Of a DNA stretch of 64,000 nucleotides, positions 8,509-17,260 are shown piece after piece. The notes beneath the pieces were generated by a model. It saw only the letters and a list, made by a program, of their open reading frames with translations, searched no databases and was not told the origin of the DNA. The stretch spans positions 1-64,000 of the forward strand of contig NZ_JASDCF010000010.1 in assembly GCF_030408035.1 (NCBI RefSeq), in the 5' to 3' direction. This DNA comes from Psychrobacter sp. APC 3426 (GTDB lineage: Bacteria; Pseudomonadota; Gammaproteobacteria; Pseudomonadales; Moraxellaceae). Position numbers and translations under genes: made by a program. Every line of letters begins with the position of its first letter. Position 1 is the stretch's first letter.

Positions 8509-9336
8509 TTATTTATATGCATTAGCTAAAAAATCTGTATAACGTCTCCAAGAGCGCTCATCGGCACGAGCATCGTATCTATCAGGATTATTGAAGTCAG
8601 TGAAGGCATGGACTGCACCGCTATAAGTCAGTATCTCATGAGGTACTTTACTGGCTTCTAACGTCTTACCAAGAGCGGTAAAGTCCTCTAACGGCACGGC
8701 TTCGTCGGCACTGCCATGAAAGACTAAAATCTGGCCCTTCGTTTTATCATAAGTTTGACCCGCTGGCAGCTCAAGCCCCCCATGAAAAGGCACAAACGCT
8801 TTTTGCGGAAATCCTGAACGCGCAAGCTCTAAGGCCACACTACCACCAAAACAATAGCCCATCGTCACGCCTTCACGGACGTTATTACCTTGCTCTTGCC
8901 CTGCATTTAATGCCCCTTGCAGTAAACGGCGCATTTTGCTGCGGTCATCATATAGCGCTGCGGTTAGGCGCTTCTTATCTGCCAACTCAGTGGGACGAAC
9001 ACCAGTGCCAAACATATCTGCTGCGAACACGTTGTAGCCTTGCTTAGCCAACATGTCGGCACGTTTGCGCTCATAGTCTGTTAGCCCATCCCAATCATGA
9101 ATGAGCAAGATAAAAGGCGCATTGGCTTTATCTGCTTTTGCATAATAGCCTTGGTAAGGCTGCTCGTCCACCGTATAGGTAATATCTTTGGTAATAATGG
9201 CGGCTGCCGTTTGGCTAACGCTCAGTGCTATCAAACCCATCGAGGTTGCAAGCATTAATGAGCAGATTCGCTTAGGTGAAGAGTTGGATGAAGAATCGGA
9301 TGATAAGTTAGATGTGGTCAACGATGTAAGTAACAT
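8509..9336 (-). CDS. secreted dienelactone hydrolase family protein
   Basis: This is an alpha/beta hydrolase of the dienelactone hydrolase family. The nucleophile motif is GYCFGGS (Cys nucleophile), the acid lies in HGSADEAVP and the histidine in SGAVHAFTD. An N-terminal hydrophobic stretch, MLATSMGLIALSVSQTAAA, looks like a signal peptide, so the protein is probably periplasmic. I prefer the ATG at 9336, which has GAGG 9 bases upstream; the ATG at 9351 overlaps that site and would add five residues. The physiological substrate is unknown; these enzymes hydrolyse cyclic or small esters. Possibly co-transcribed with ppc. Confidence 0.88.
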   Translation of the reverse strand: MLLTSLTTSNLSSDSSSNSSPKRICSLMLATSMGLIALSVSQTAAAIITKDITYTVDEQPYQGYYAKADKANAPFILLIHDWDGLTDYERKRADMLAKQGYNVFAADMFGTGVRPTELADKKRLTAALYDDRSKMRRLLQGALNAGQEQGNNVREGVTMGYCFGGSVALELARSGFPQKAFVPFHGGLELPAGQTYDKTKGQILVFHGSADEAVPLEDFTALGKTLEASKVPHEILTYSGAVHAFTDFNNPDRYDARADERSWRRYTDFLANAYK

Positions 9337-9699
9337 AATAGATAGCCTCATAATTTAATAGAAGAGAGATAAATATGTGGCTAAAGACACTGTCCATTTA
9401 TTTATCATCGATGTGTAAGCCTTTATCAAAGCATACCTGAAAGAATGTCTGCATGACAATAACTCATTATTAATACCTACAATTTCAAAGACGGCTACAG
9501 ACTCGATGTTAAGTGTATAGAATTTAACCAAATATCAACACGCTTAACGATATATGTGACATAACTGATTGGTTTTTTTAAGTAATATAATTGATGAGCA
9601 TGTTTTTCAAATCAAACAGTGCTAATACACAGATAAGCAATTGACAGTTGAAGTCACTATGAAGCTCCAAGGATAAAAATACTGTGTAATGGCTTTTTG

Positions 9700-9723
9700 A
9701 TGGTCTCAAAAGAGACCATTTTA
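9700..9723 (+). promoter_or_regulatory. terminator-like hairpin in the katE leader
   Basis: ATGGTCTC, AAAA and GAGACCAT form a perfect 8-bp stem with a 4-base loop, followed by TTTT, ending about 20 bases before the katE ATG. The position suggests a leader attenuator or an mRNA-stabilising or translation-controlling hairpin. A terminator of an unannotated short upstream transcript is also possible. The structure is visible; the function is inference. Confidence 0.5.
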
Positions 9724-9743
9724 CTCATTAGCTAGGATATATT

Positions 9744-11831
9744 ATGAATAAGAATCTAGATCATACCGACCCCGCTAACAATATGAATACTGAACGTGGT
9801 AACGGGGGCGAGACTCATCAGCGCGCAGGTGATGACACTAAAGTTTTAACGACCCAGCAGGGCGTCGCTATTTCTGATAACCAAAACTCTCTAAAAGTAG
9901 GTGCGCGTGGGCCGACTCTATTAGAAGATTTTGTACTGCGTGAAAAGATTCATCATTTTGACCATGAACGTATTCCTGAGCGTATTGTTCATGCGCGTGG
10001 TAGTGCTGCGCACGGGTATTTTGAACTGACAGAGACATTAGAAGAATATACTACGGCGAAAATTTTGACCGAAACTGGTAAACAGACGCCATTGTTTACG
10101 CGCTTTTCTACGGTTGCTGGTAATAAAGGCTCTAAAGATACGCCACGTGATGTACGCGGTTTTGCCGTGAAGATCTATACCGAAGAAGGTAACTGGGATA
10201 TCGTTGGTAACAACATGCCAATCTTCTTTATTCAAGATGCGATGAAATTCCCAGACCTTATCCATGCGGTAAAACCAGAGCCTGATCGCGGCTTCCCGCA
10301 AGCAGCATCTGCCCATGATACGTTCTGGGATTTTGTGTCGTTAAGTCCTGAGACCATGCATAATCTAATCTGGCTGATGAGTGATCGCGCTCTGCCACGT
10401 AGCTTACGCATGATGGAAGGTTTTGGCATTCACAGCTATCGTTTGATTAATAAAGATGGTAAGAGTACCTTTGTGCGTTTCCATTGGAAGCCAGTATTGG
10501 GCGTACAGTCAACTACGTGGGATGAGGCAGTAAAAATCTCAGGCGCTGATCCTGACTATCATCGTCGTGATTTGTTTGAATCAATTAATAACGGCGACTA
10601 TCCTGAATGGGAGTTTGGCGTCCAGTTATTTACCGAAGAAGAAGCCAATGAATTCCCATTTGACCATTTAGACGCTACTAAACTGATTCCAGAAGAAATG
10701 GTACCAGTGAAAGTAGTCGGTAAAATGGTACTCAATCGTTATCCTGATAATTTCTTTGCGGAAACGGAGCAAGTCGCGTTCTGTCCATCACACTTGCCAC
10801 CTGGTATCGACTTTAGTAATGACCCATTATTACAAGGTCGTTTATTTAGTTATTTAGATACGCAGCTGTCACGTTTAGGCTCGCCAAACTTTGCCCAAAT
10901 TCCTATCAATGCACCAAAGTGTCCGTTTGCTAACAATCAGCAAGACGGTCATATGCAGATGCAAGTGCCTAAAACACGTACTCTTTATGAGCCGCAAAGC
11001 TTAGATCCAACCAGACCACGTGAAAGTGTTAAGCATGGTTTTGAGTCATTCCATGAGCAGTTAGATGATGGCGTGAAAGGGCGCGTGCGTGCAGAGAGCT
11101 TCGCGGATCATTATAGTCAACCGCGTATGTTCTATCGCAGTCAAACGCCGGCTGAGCAAGCACATATTGCTTCTGCTTACGCGTTTGAGCTTGGTAAAGT
11201 GGATACGGCACATGTACGTACTCGTATGCTAAGTCATTTGCCACATATCGATGAAGACTTGGCAAATCGTGTGGCCAAAGCGCTTGGTATGGAATTGCCA
11301 GAACCCGCTGACGCAGCCGCTCCAGTACAAGATATGGCGACTTCCGATGCAGTACAAACAATTGGTCTGACTCCTAAGAGTTTAAAAGGGCGTTTGATTG
11401 GTATCTTGGTCGCTGATGGCTCCAAACACAGTGAAATCAAAAAGTTTGAAGATGCGGCAAAAGAGCAGGGCGCTAGTGTAAAAATCGTTGCACCTAATAA
11501 AGAAGTTGTGTTGGATGACGATACACGCATACAAGCAGATGAGCGTCTTGCTGGTGGGCCTTCAGTGATGTTTGATGCAGTCGTTAGTATCATCATGCCT
11601 GATCAAGCTAAGAAGCTTGCCAAAGACAGCTCAGCATTAGATTGGTTTAACGATGCTTATGGACATTGTAAAGCGATTGCTTATTGCGGTGCCACCGATG
11701 AATTTATCTTAAGTAAGTTACCTATCGAAAAAGATAGCTTTGTCACGCCATTGGTTGAGTTAGATACCTTTATTGAAAATGCCAAATCGCGTCTGTGGGA
11801 GCGTGAGCCAAAGGTTCGAGATCTCGCATAG
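9744..11831 (+). CDS. katE: catalase HPII, large-subunit clade 2 type
   Basis: This 695-residue protein decomposes hydrogen peroxide in the cytoplasm. The distal-histidine segment [15 protein letters not shown] (~81-95), [13 protein letters not shown] (~118-130) and [15 protein letters not shown] are present, and the proximal heme tyrosine motif is [13 protein letters not shown] (~368-380). After ~residue 550 comes the extra flavodoxin/DJ-1-like domain ([13 protein letters not shown]...) of large-subunit catalases; the length fits that clade. It is monocistronic, with an upstream leader hairpin and a downstream terminator. About 390 bases separate it from the divergent hydrolase gene, enough for its own regulated promoter. 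Confidence 0.97.
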   Translation: MNKNLDHTDPANNMNTERGNGGETHQRAGDDTKVLTTQQGVAISDNQNSLKVGARGPTLLEDFVLREKIHHFDHERIPERIVHARGSAAHGYFELTETLEEYTTAKILTETGKQTPLFTRFSTVAGNKGSKDTPRDVRGFAVKIYTEEGNWDIVGNNMPIFFIQDAMKFPDLIHAVKPEPDRGFPQAASAHDTFWDFVSLSPETMHNLIWLMSDRALPRSLRMMEGFGIHSYRLINKDGKSTFVRFHWKPVLGVQSTTWDEAVKISGADPDYHRRDLFESINNGDYPEWEFGVQLFTEEEANEFPFDHLDATKLIPEEMVPVKVVGKMVLNRYPDNFFAETEQVAFCPSHLPPGIDFSNDPLLQGRLFSYLDTQLSRLGSPNFAQIPINAPKCPFANNQQDGHMQMQVPKTRTLYEPQSLDPTRPRESVKHGFESFHEQLDDGVKGRVRAESFADHYSQPRMFYRSQTPAEQAHIASAYAFELGKVDTAHVRTRMLSHLPHIDEDLANRVAKALGMELPEPADAAAPVQDMATSDAVQTIGLTPKSLKGRLIGILVADGSKHSEIKKFEDAAKEQGASVKIVAPNKEVVLDDDTRIQADERLAGGPSVMFDAVVSIIMPDQAKKLAKDSSALDWFNDAYGHCKAIAYCGATDEFILSKLPIEKDSFVTPLVELDTFIENAKSRLWEREPKVRDLA

Positions 11832-11901
11832 TTAACCTAGCAAAGGTCAGCTTTGTTTAAACAATCCTGACTACAATCTCAATAATCAAATGCTTTATCC
11901 T

Positions 11902-11930
11902 AAACTCAGCCTCTGTGCTGAGTTTTTGCT
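11902..11930 (+). terminator. katE terminator
   Basis: ACTCAGC and GCTGAGT form a stem with a short loop, followed by TTTTTGCTTTTTT. It lies about 75 bases after the katE stop and fits a Rho-independent terminator. Confidence 0.75.
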
Positions 11931-12112
11931 TTTTTCGATAATAAGTTTATAAGTTTTTCGTTCAAATACTATACAAGGCTAACTATTTATAGTCACAAGC
12001 GTTCACTCAAAGTTATTTAATTAAGATTCATGGGAGCTATACTAAAGTTGCCTCTTCTAAAAAATAAAAGGAAGCCTCATAACAATAATGATTGATGAGG
12101 CAAGGAATACAA

Positions 12113-12880
12113 ATGAGTTTATGTGAAATTGTACGCCTAGACGGATATATTCAGAGCATCTATTTAGCCGTGTATCCTGATAAATTGATGCTGTTAGACG
12201 GCTGTTGCCGTGCTGATGTTTCTATGGTTCTTGACTATATTCAGAAAAACTTGAAGCGTCCAATAACCGATCTAAAAGTAGTCGTAGTCACTCATATGCA
12301 TCCAGATCATGCCGGTGGGGCGCATAAATTCAGAGAAGCGACAGGCTGCATGATTGTATCTGCTGATAAACCGAAACAGTGGTATGCAGGTATTATTGGA
12401 AAAGCGATGCTTTTAACAGATATTGGACTGGCGTATTATGTTGCTCACCTTAAAGGACGTCCGCGTAAGAAGTTATGGTATTCCGCTTATTTATATCCTG
12501 ACATGACCGTAAAAGACGGTGATAAAATAATAGGGTTTGAGGATTGGCAGGTGTTAGAAACTCCCGGTCATACCGATAGAGATTTATCACTATTGCATGT
12601 GTCTACTCAGCAAGTATATACGGCTGACTTAATCATTAAGCTCAAGCATAAATTTGTGGCGCCATTCCCTGTTCATTATCCAAAAGCCTATAAGTCCTCT
12701 TTAAAAAAGATAAAAGACTTAAACCCGTCGAACGTTATGATGGCACACGGTTGTGAGTTGGCTATTGATGCAGCAACTTTTGATATGCTTATAGCACAAG
12801 CTCCAAAAGAGCCTCGTACTATAACGGATACCATTAAGCATAAGCTGATGGGAGGGAAAAGAAAACTTAAGGATTATTAA
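12113..12880 (+). CDS. MBL-fold metallo-hydrolase
   Basis: This 255-residue protein has the metallo-beta-lactamase zinc motif THMHPDHAGG (HxHxDH), a downstream ETPGHTDRDLS block with another metal-site histidine, VYTADLI with the bridging aspartate, and a terminal MMAHG histidine. This is a complete binuclear metal site. The family hydrolyses many substrates; the one here is unknown. I chose the ATG at 12113 because AAGGA lies just upstream; the TTG at 12092 would add 7 residues with no ribosome site. It stands alone and is followed by a strong terminator shared with the tRNA-Lys genes. Confidence 0.88.
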   Translation: MSLCEIVRLDGYIQSIYLAVYPDKLMLLDGCCRADVSMVLDYIQKNLKRPITDLKVVVVTHMHPDHAGGAHKFREATGCMIVSADKPKQWYAGIIGKAMLLTDIGLAYYVAHLKGRPRKKLWYSAYLYPDMTVKDGDKIIGFEDWQVLETPGHTDRDLSLLHVSTQQVYTADLIIKLKHKFVAPFPVHYPKAYKSSLKKIKDLNPSNVMMAHGCELAIDAATFDMLIAQAPKEPRTITDTIKHKLMGGKRKLKDY

Positions 12881-12922
12881 AAGAAAGTTAATGCTGTTAT
12901 ATGAACCAACCAAATTTAAGCC

Positions 12923-12963
12923 ATAAAAAAGCCCAGTCATCATAGTTAATGACTGGGCTTTTG
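12923..12963. terminator. bidirectional terminator between the MBL gene and tRNA-Lys
   Basis: AAAAAAGCCCAGTCAT and ATGACTGGGCTTTT form a long perfect stem with an 8-base loop and A/T runs on both sides. It can end the MBL-fold gene on + and the tRNA-Lys transcript on -. Confidence 0.85.
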
Positions 12964-12968
12964 GAATA

Positions 12969-13044
12969 TGGTGGACCGACCGCGACTCGAACGCGGGACC
13001 AATTGATTAAAAGTCAACTGCTCTACCAACTGAGCTATCGGTCC
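12969..13044 (-). tRNA. tRNA-Lys (anticodon TTT), copy 1
   Basis: Read on the minus strand this 76-base gene has acceptor stem GGACCGA/TCGGTCC, D-arm AGCTCAGTTGGTAGAGC, anticodon loop CTTTTAA (anticodon TTT, Lys), T-arm with GTTCGAGTC, and an encoded CCA end. It is identical to the copy at 13268-13343. Confidence 0.96.
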
Positions 13045-13088
13045 TGAGAAGCGTATAAAAAAAGCACTGCTTTTTTAGCTTCGCAAGA

Positions 13089-13115
13089 GAAAATCCTTTA
13101 AATAGGATTTTCTAA
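13089..13115. promoter_or_regulatory. hairpin between the tandem tRNA-Lys genes
   Basis: GAAAATCC and GGATTTTC form a perfect 8-bp inverted repeat with an 8-base AT loop. With a similar inverted repeat at about 13153-13179 and the AAAAAGCACTGCTTTTT palindrome at 13058-13077, it fills the spacer between the two tRNAs. These could be RNA processing or termination signals of the tRNA precursor; the function is not established by sequence. Confidence 0.35.
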
Positions 13116-13267
13116 TACTTATGCATATAATCAATGTATCTGATTGTATGCAAGAGAATTTTCCTTAAAGGGGAAATTCTAAAAACTAAACATCATAATG
13201 ATGTCTTTTAAACTTATTAAACAACTACCGGATAGGGCAGAACGAATAACAAGAACTAAACTAAATA

Positions 13268-13343
13268 TGGTGGACCGACCGCGACTCGAACGCGGGACCA
13301 ATTGATTAAAAGTCAACTGCTCTACCAACTGAGCTATCGGTCC
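13268..13343 (-). tRNA. tRNA-Lys (anticodon TTT), copy 2
   Basis: This is a second identical 76-base tRNA-Lys(TTT) with encoded CCA, 223 bases upstream of copy 1 in the direction of transcription. The flanks are duplicated as well: both copies are followed (on +) by CCTGAGAAGC, TATAAAAAAAGCACTGCTTTTT and CTTCGCAAG. So a unit of roughly 125 bp was duplicated, not just the tRNA. Confidence 0.96.
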
Positions 13344-13506
13344 TGAGAAGCTTATAAAAAAAGCACTGCTTTTTAACTTCGCAAGCGAACTTACATTTTC
13401 GTAAATTCTAAAACTTAATTTCTCTATATAACGACTTTTCAGTACAACAGAGACATCAAGTTTGTTATCTCGTTTAAAGAATTTGTATCCCTAAACGTGA
13501 GAGCAC

Positions 13507-13534
13507 ATTATATATATTATTATGACAATTACAA
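13507..13534 (-). promoter_or_regulatory. candidate sigma-70 promoter for the tRNA-Lys pair
   Basis: On the minus strand TTGTAA (13534-13529) and TATAAT (13512-13507) are separated by 16 bases, close to the sigma-70 consensus. It points toward the tandem tRNA-Lys genes with a leader of about 160 bases. The spacing and AT-rich context are suggestive only. Confidence 0.35.
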
Positions 13535-13595
13535 CCCCGCATTTTAAAAAAAGTGCAAATCTGGCATAAAAATTCATATTTCTTCGGTTTTTAAC

Positions 13596-14913
13596 ATTTC
13601 AGCGCAGAATTCCTCTACTTCTAAAGTAGAGGGATGAATGCGTCAGACTTTTGGTATGGTACAATAGCTTCATGCCAAAACAAATCCTAAAAGCCTATAA
13701 AGTAAGATTATACCCTAATGAGGGTCAGCAAATATTCTTTGCCAAATCATTCGGCTGTACACGCTTTATCTGGAATAGGATGCTTAGTGACAAGATTGAG
13801 CATTACAACGAGCATAAGACCGAGCTTAAAAACACTCCTGCTCACTATAAAAAAGAATTTGAATGGCTTAAAGAAGTCGATAGCCTAGCACTGGCGAATG
13901 TGCAGCAGAACCTAAGAGCTGCCTATAACAAGTTTTTCAAGCAAGGCGCAGGCTTCCCAAAATTCAAGAAAAAAGGCCATCGTGACAGCTACACCACCAA
14001 TAACCAAAAGGGCACAGTGGCGATCACAGACAGCACTGTCAAACTGCCTAAAATTGGTCATATCCCCGCTAAGTTCCCAAGTAAGGTAAGTGGCTTAATC
14101 AAGTCAGCGACAGTATCCAAGACCACATCAGGCAAATACTACGTCAGCCTATTGGTTGAAACTATCGTAGAGCCGTTGCTAAAAACCCACTCTAACATCG
14201 GCATTGATTTAGGACTGACCGACTTTATCGTCTTATCGGACGGTACAAAAGTTGCCAATCCTACCTTTTTATCGAAGCTGCAACATAAGCTTGCGCGAGA
14301 ACAGAAAATACTGGCCAAGCGTAGAGCAGTGGCCAAAGCGGATCAGCGCAAACTCAGTGACAGCCGCAACTATCAAAAGCAAAAAATTAAAGTCGCCAAA
14401 GTCTACGAGCGTATCACGAATTGCCGAAAAGACTTTCTACACAAACTCTCATTCAATCTCATCAAAAACCACGATGTGATTGCCATTGAGGACTTAAACA
14501 TCAAAGGCATGGTTAAGAATAGAAAGTTATCTAAAGCCATATCAGATAGCTCATGGTCAACCTTCACCACCATGCTGAACTACAAGGCTGAATGGTACGG
14601 CAAAACGCTTGTCAAAATAGACCGATGGTATCCATCGTCTAAGACCTGCTCAGGCTGTGGTCACTTACTCACTAAGGCTGAGCTACCATTACAGGTGAGA
14701 TCATGGAATTGCCCCAGCTGCTTGCAATCCAACGATAGAGACATAAATGCCAGTATCAATATCCTAAACGAAGGATTGAAGTTGGCAACACTCAAAACCG
14801 TCGGTGCGACGGGGTTAGCTTAGTCCATTTGCCTAACCGCTGATACAAAACATCGTATCAAGTATGGGTATTACCTAAGAAACCCCTACCTCTTTAGGTG
14901 GTGGGTAGTTCAT
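13596..14913 (+). mobile_element. solo-tnpB IS200/IS605-type element, copy 1
   Basis: The bounds come from alignment with the second copy at 28285-29603. Similarity starts near GGTTTTTAACATTT and ends at AGTTCAT, after which the flanks differ. The left end carries a hairpin (CCTCTACTT/AAGTAGAGG, 13612-13632). The right end carries another hairpin (14882-14906) just inside the boundary. Such subterminal hairpins without terminal inverted repeats or target duplication are typical of IS200/IS605. There is no tnpA, so it must be mobilised in trans or be immobile. The left boundary is uncertain by about 10 bases. Confidence 0.8.
13672..14823 (+). CDS. tnpB: TnpB (OrfB) RNA-guided nuclease of IS200/IS605 family
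   Basis: This 383-residue protein begins with the OrfB helix-turn-helix region (KAYKVRLYPNEGQQ, KSFGCTRFIWN) and has all RuvC-like residues: Asp in IGIDLGLTDFIVLSDG, Glu in VIAIEDLNIKGM and the last Asp in QSNDRDINASINIL. A zinc ribbon CSGCG...CPSC lies between the last two. TnpB proteins of this family use an RNA made from the element's right end to cut DNA; that is family knowledge. ATG at 13672 is chosen over TTG at 13651, since the homologous N-terminus starts MPKQILKA. It is intact and could be active. Confidence 0.93.
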   Translation: MPKQILKAYKVRLYPNEGQQIFFAKSFGCTRFIWNRMLSDKIEHYNEHKTELKNTPAHYKKEFEWLKEVDSLALANVQQNLRAAYNKFFKQGAGFPKFKKKGHRDSYTTNNQKGTVAITDSTVKLPKIGHIPAKFPSKVSGLIKSATVSKTTSGKYYVSLLVETIVEPLLKTHSNIGIDLGLTDFIVLSDGTKVANPTFLSKLQHKLAREQKILAKRRAVAKADQRKLSDSRNYQKQKIKVAKVYERITNCRKDFLHKLSFNLIKNHDVIAIEDLNIKGMVKNRKLSKAISDSSWSTFTTMLNYKAEWYGKTLVKIDRWYPSSKTCSGCGHLLTKAELPLQVRSWNCPSCLQSNDRDINASINILNEGLKLATLKTVGATGLA

Positions 14914-14930
14914 CCGTTTTATCTGTTTTT
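14824..14930 (+). ncRNA. candidate omega RNA 3' scaffold and guide, tnpB copy 1
   Basis: The right end downstream of tnpB contains a strong hairpin, ACCCCTACCT (14882-14891) with AGGTGGTGGGT (14896-14906), then AGTTCAT and a boundary at 14913. In TnpB systems the RNA runs off this end and the first ~16 flanking bases act as the guide; here that is from 14914, beginning CCGTTTTATCTG. The 5' limit probably lies inside tnpB and is not marked. The compensatory change with copy 2 supports a real structure. Confidence 0.45.
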
Positions 14931-14969
14931 AGTCCTTTCTGCCTCATACATTTTACTAATAATGCAGTA

Positions 14970-17246
14970 CTAGTCTCTAGACAGTGCTTCAACAGGATCA
15001 AGTTTGGCAGCATTACGCGCCGGTAAGAAACCAAAGACTACTCCAATGAGCGTTGAGCAAACAAATGCTGCGATAATAGAGGTCGATGAGTAGATAACTT
15101 TGAAACTGTCACCGCCGACACGGTTTATTAGCTCGCCAATAGCAAATGCCAGTCCAATACCAATCAGTCCCCCTAAGATACAGACTAGAACGGCCTCGAT
15201 GAGGAACTGCTGCATGATATCGCTCTGACGCGCGCCCACTGCCATACGTACACCAATCTCGTTGGTGCGCTCGGTGACAGAGACTAGCATAATGTTCATG
15301 ACCCCAATACCGCCAACTATCAACGAAATGACTGCGACCGATGAGATAAGTAGCGTCATCGTGCCTGTCGTTGATTCAATGGTTTGACGGATAGAGTCGG
15401 AATTACGCAACTCAAAGTCATCTGTACCATGGCGACTCTCTATCAAGTCAGAGATGGCAGTCTCTGCTGCACTAGAAGAGATACTGTCATCTAACAACGC
15501 CACAAAACGATCGATATTGGTGCTACCAGTGACACGCGACATCACCGTCGTATAAGGCATATAGATGGTAGGCGTCGTCACACTAGGACCAAAGCCACCA
15601 TCGCTCTCTTCGAGGACGCCAATCACGCGTCCAGGCACACTACCAACCAGTATCACTTCACCAATAGGATTATCAATATCTGAGAAAAACGTCTGTTTGG
15701 CATTGTCATCGATGATGATATCTTGACTACGTAATGTGATGCTTTTTGCATCAAACCCTTGGCCCAATGCCAACGTCTCACCAGTGACAGTTAGGTAGTC
15801 TTCGCCAACGCCGTTGACGGTAGCATCCTCTTGTATACTACGATAGCGCACGCTAGAGTTGGCATTTACTTGAGGGCTGACGCTGATAATATATGGCTGA
15901 TTGCCGACCGCTTCTGCGTCTTCTGGTGTCAAGTTGTCATCGTTATAGCGGCGTCTAGGGTCGCCTCTAGGGTAGCCATCATTGACGGTGATGGTATTGG
16001 TACCTAACGAGCTAATATTGGCAAGGATTTGCTGCTGAGAGCCTTGTCCAAGGCCTACGATAGATACGACCGCAGCGATACCGATGATAATGCCGAGCAT
16101 AGTGAGTAGGGTACGCATCTTATGCGCACGCATGGCAAGTAAAGACATTTTAAACGCTTCAAGCAATCGATCTATAAAGCTACCAAAGGCACTTTTACGA
16201 TGCTCACCAAGGATGGATTCTGGTTTCTTGTCTGTATGCTTATAATGTTCAGTTTGATAGTCAGCGATGACATAGCCATCTTTTAGCTCAATCACACGCT
16301 CCGCTTGTGCCGCTAATTTTGGATCATGAGTGACCATGATAATGGTATGACCTTTTACACTGAGGTCATGCAAAATCGCCATGACGTCTTCGCCAGATTT
16401 ACTGTCTAGGGCACCCGTTGGCTCATCGGCCAAGATCACGTCACCACCATTCATCAGTGCACGAGCAACAGAAACACGCTGCTGCTGTCCACCTGAAAGC
16501 TGATTGGGACGGTTATTGACCTTATTGCCAAGGCCGAGGTCGGTTAATAGTTTCTCAGCACGGTTGGTACGAGCTTCGGTATCCATGCCCGCATATACTG
16601 CAGGGACGGCGACGTTATCTTTGGCACTGATATCGCCAAGCAAGTGATAGCGCTGAAAAATAAAACCAAAATGCTCACGGCGCAGTTCTGCCAGCTGATC
16701 GGCATCAAGCTTACGGGCGGATTGACCATAAATTTTATAATCGCCAGCAGTGGCTTGATCTAAGCAGCCCAAGATATTCATCAAGGTGGACTTACCAGAG
16801 CCTGATTGTCCAATGATAGCGACCATCTCACCTTGGTGAATCGTCAGATTGATATCATGTAACACACGAATGGTTTGCTCACCAGCGGGGAACTCTCTGA
16901 TAATCCCAGACAATTCCATAATGGGCTTGCCTGATACAGGATGGTTAGCGGTATTGGTTTTTAATGAGTTATCTAAACTATCTAAACTATCTAAACTATC
17001 TAAACTATCTAAACTATCTAAACTATCTAAACTATCTAAGTTATCTAAGTTATCTGGGTTGTTTGAATGATTATCAGAAGTGTGTGACCCTGAGTTTTGA
17101 GCCGTGCTACTTCCAGAGCTATCTTCAGTCGACGGTTTGGGAGGTTGATGTATAGTCATAGCAGTGTCTTTAATAAAGGCTAAAAAGCGTGATAGTGTTG
17201 TTATGAAAGGGCTGCTACATTTAACAAACCCTTTTTTATTCAACAT
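14970..17246 (-). CDS. macB: MacB-type ABC transporter, ATPase and permease
   Basis: The N-terminal ATPase carries Walker A GQSGSGKST, signature LSGGQQQRVSVARAL and Walker B VILADEPTGALD; then come a first membrane helix (LLTMLGIIIGIAAVVSIVG), a large periplasmic domain and three C-terminal helices of the FtsX type. It is the inner-membrane pump of a tripartite MacAB-TolC-like system for macrolides or other substrates. It lies 14 bases after macA. It is over 750 residues, longer than the usual ~650, because of a low-complexity N-terminal tail with Leu-Asp-Ser repeats before KPIMELSGIIREF. Start is uncertain: ATG at 17246 or 17159 (or TTG at 17252), none with a strong ribosome site. Confidence 0.93.
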   Translation of the reverse strand: MLNKKGFVKCSSPFITTLSRFLAFIKDTAMTIHQPPKPSTEDSSGSSTAQNSGSHTSDNHSNNPDNLDNLDSLDSLDSLDSLDSLDSLDSLDNSLKTNTANHPVSGKPIMELSGIIREFPAGEQTIRVLHDINLTIHQGEMVAIIGQSGSGKSTLMNILGCLDQATAGDYKIYGQSARKLDADQLAELRREHFGFIFQRYHLLGDISAKDNVAVPAVYAGMDTEARTNRAEKLLTDLGLGNKVNNRPNQLSGGQQQRVSVARALMNGGDVILADEPTGALDSKSGEDVMAILHDLSVKGHTIIMVTHDPKLAAQAERVIELKDGYVIADYQTEHYKHTDKKPESILGEHRKSAFGSFIDRLLEAFKMSLLAMRAHKMRTLLTMLGIIIGIAAVVSIVGLGQGSQQQILANISSLGTNTITVNDGYPRGDPRRRYNDDNLTPEDAEAVGNQPYIISVSPQVNANSSVRYRSIQEDATVNGVGEDYLTVTGETLALGQGFDAKSITLRSQDIIIDDNAKQTFFSDIDNPIGEVILVGSVPGRVIGVLEESDGGFGPSVTTPTIYMPYTTVMSRVTGSTNIDRFVALLDDSISSSAAETAISDLIESRHGTDDFELRNSDSIRQTIESTTGTMTLLISSVAVISLIVGGIGVMNIMLVSVTERTNEIGVRMAVGARQSDIMQQFLIEAVLVCILGGLIGIGLAFAIGELINRVGGDSFKVIYSSTSIIAAFVCSTLIGVVFGFLPARNAAKLDPVEALSRD
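16969..17058. repeat. 9-bp tandem repeat inside macB
   Basis: About ten units of a 9-bp sequence (CTATCTAAA on +, drifting to TTATCTAAG at the 5' side of the gene) encode (Leu-Asp-Ser/Asn)n in the N-terminal tail of MacB. The units at the + left side are identical, which suggests recent slippage expansion. Changes in unit number keep the reading frame. Confidence 0.9.
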
Positions 17247-17260
17247 AGTCAAAGAACAAG

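Noticed and set aside
10038..11596. Minus-strand ORFs opposite katE
   Set aside because: They lie wholly inside katE, which has full catalase motifs on +; they are shadows.
12092..12112. TTG start for the MBL-fold gene
   Set aside because: AAGGA is placed for the ATG at 12113; the TTG has no site.
12969..13343. tRNA-Lys genes as an attachment site of an integrated island
   Set aside because: No integrase, no tRNA 3'-end direct repeat bounding foreign DNA; the second copy is a complete tRNA with its leader, so tandem duplication is simpler.
16849..17155. + strand ORFs rich in LSKLSK or LNYLNY
   Set aside because: They are opposite-frame readings of the 9-bp repeat inside macB and have no coding signs.
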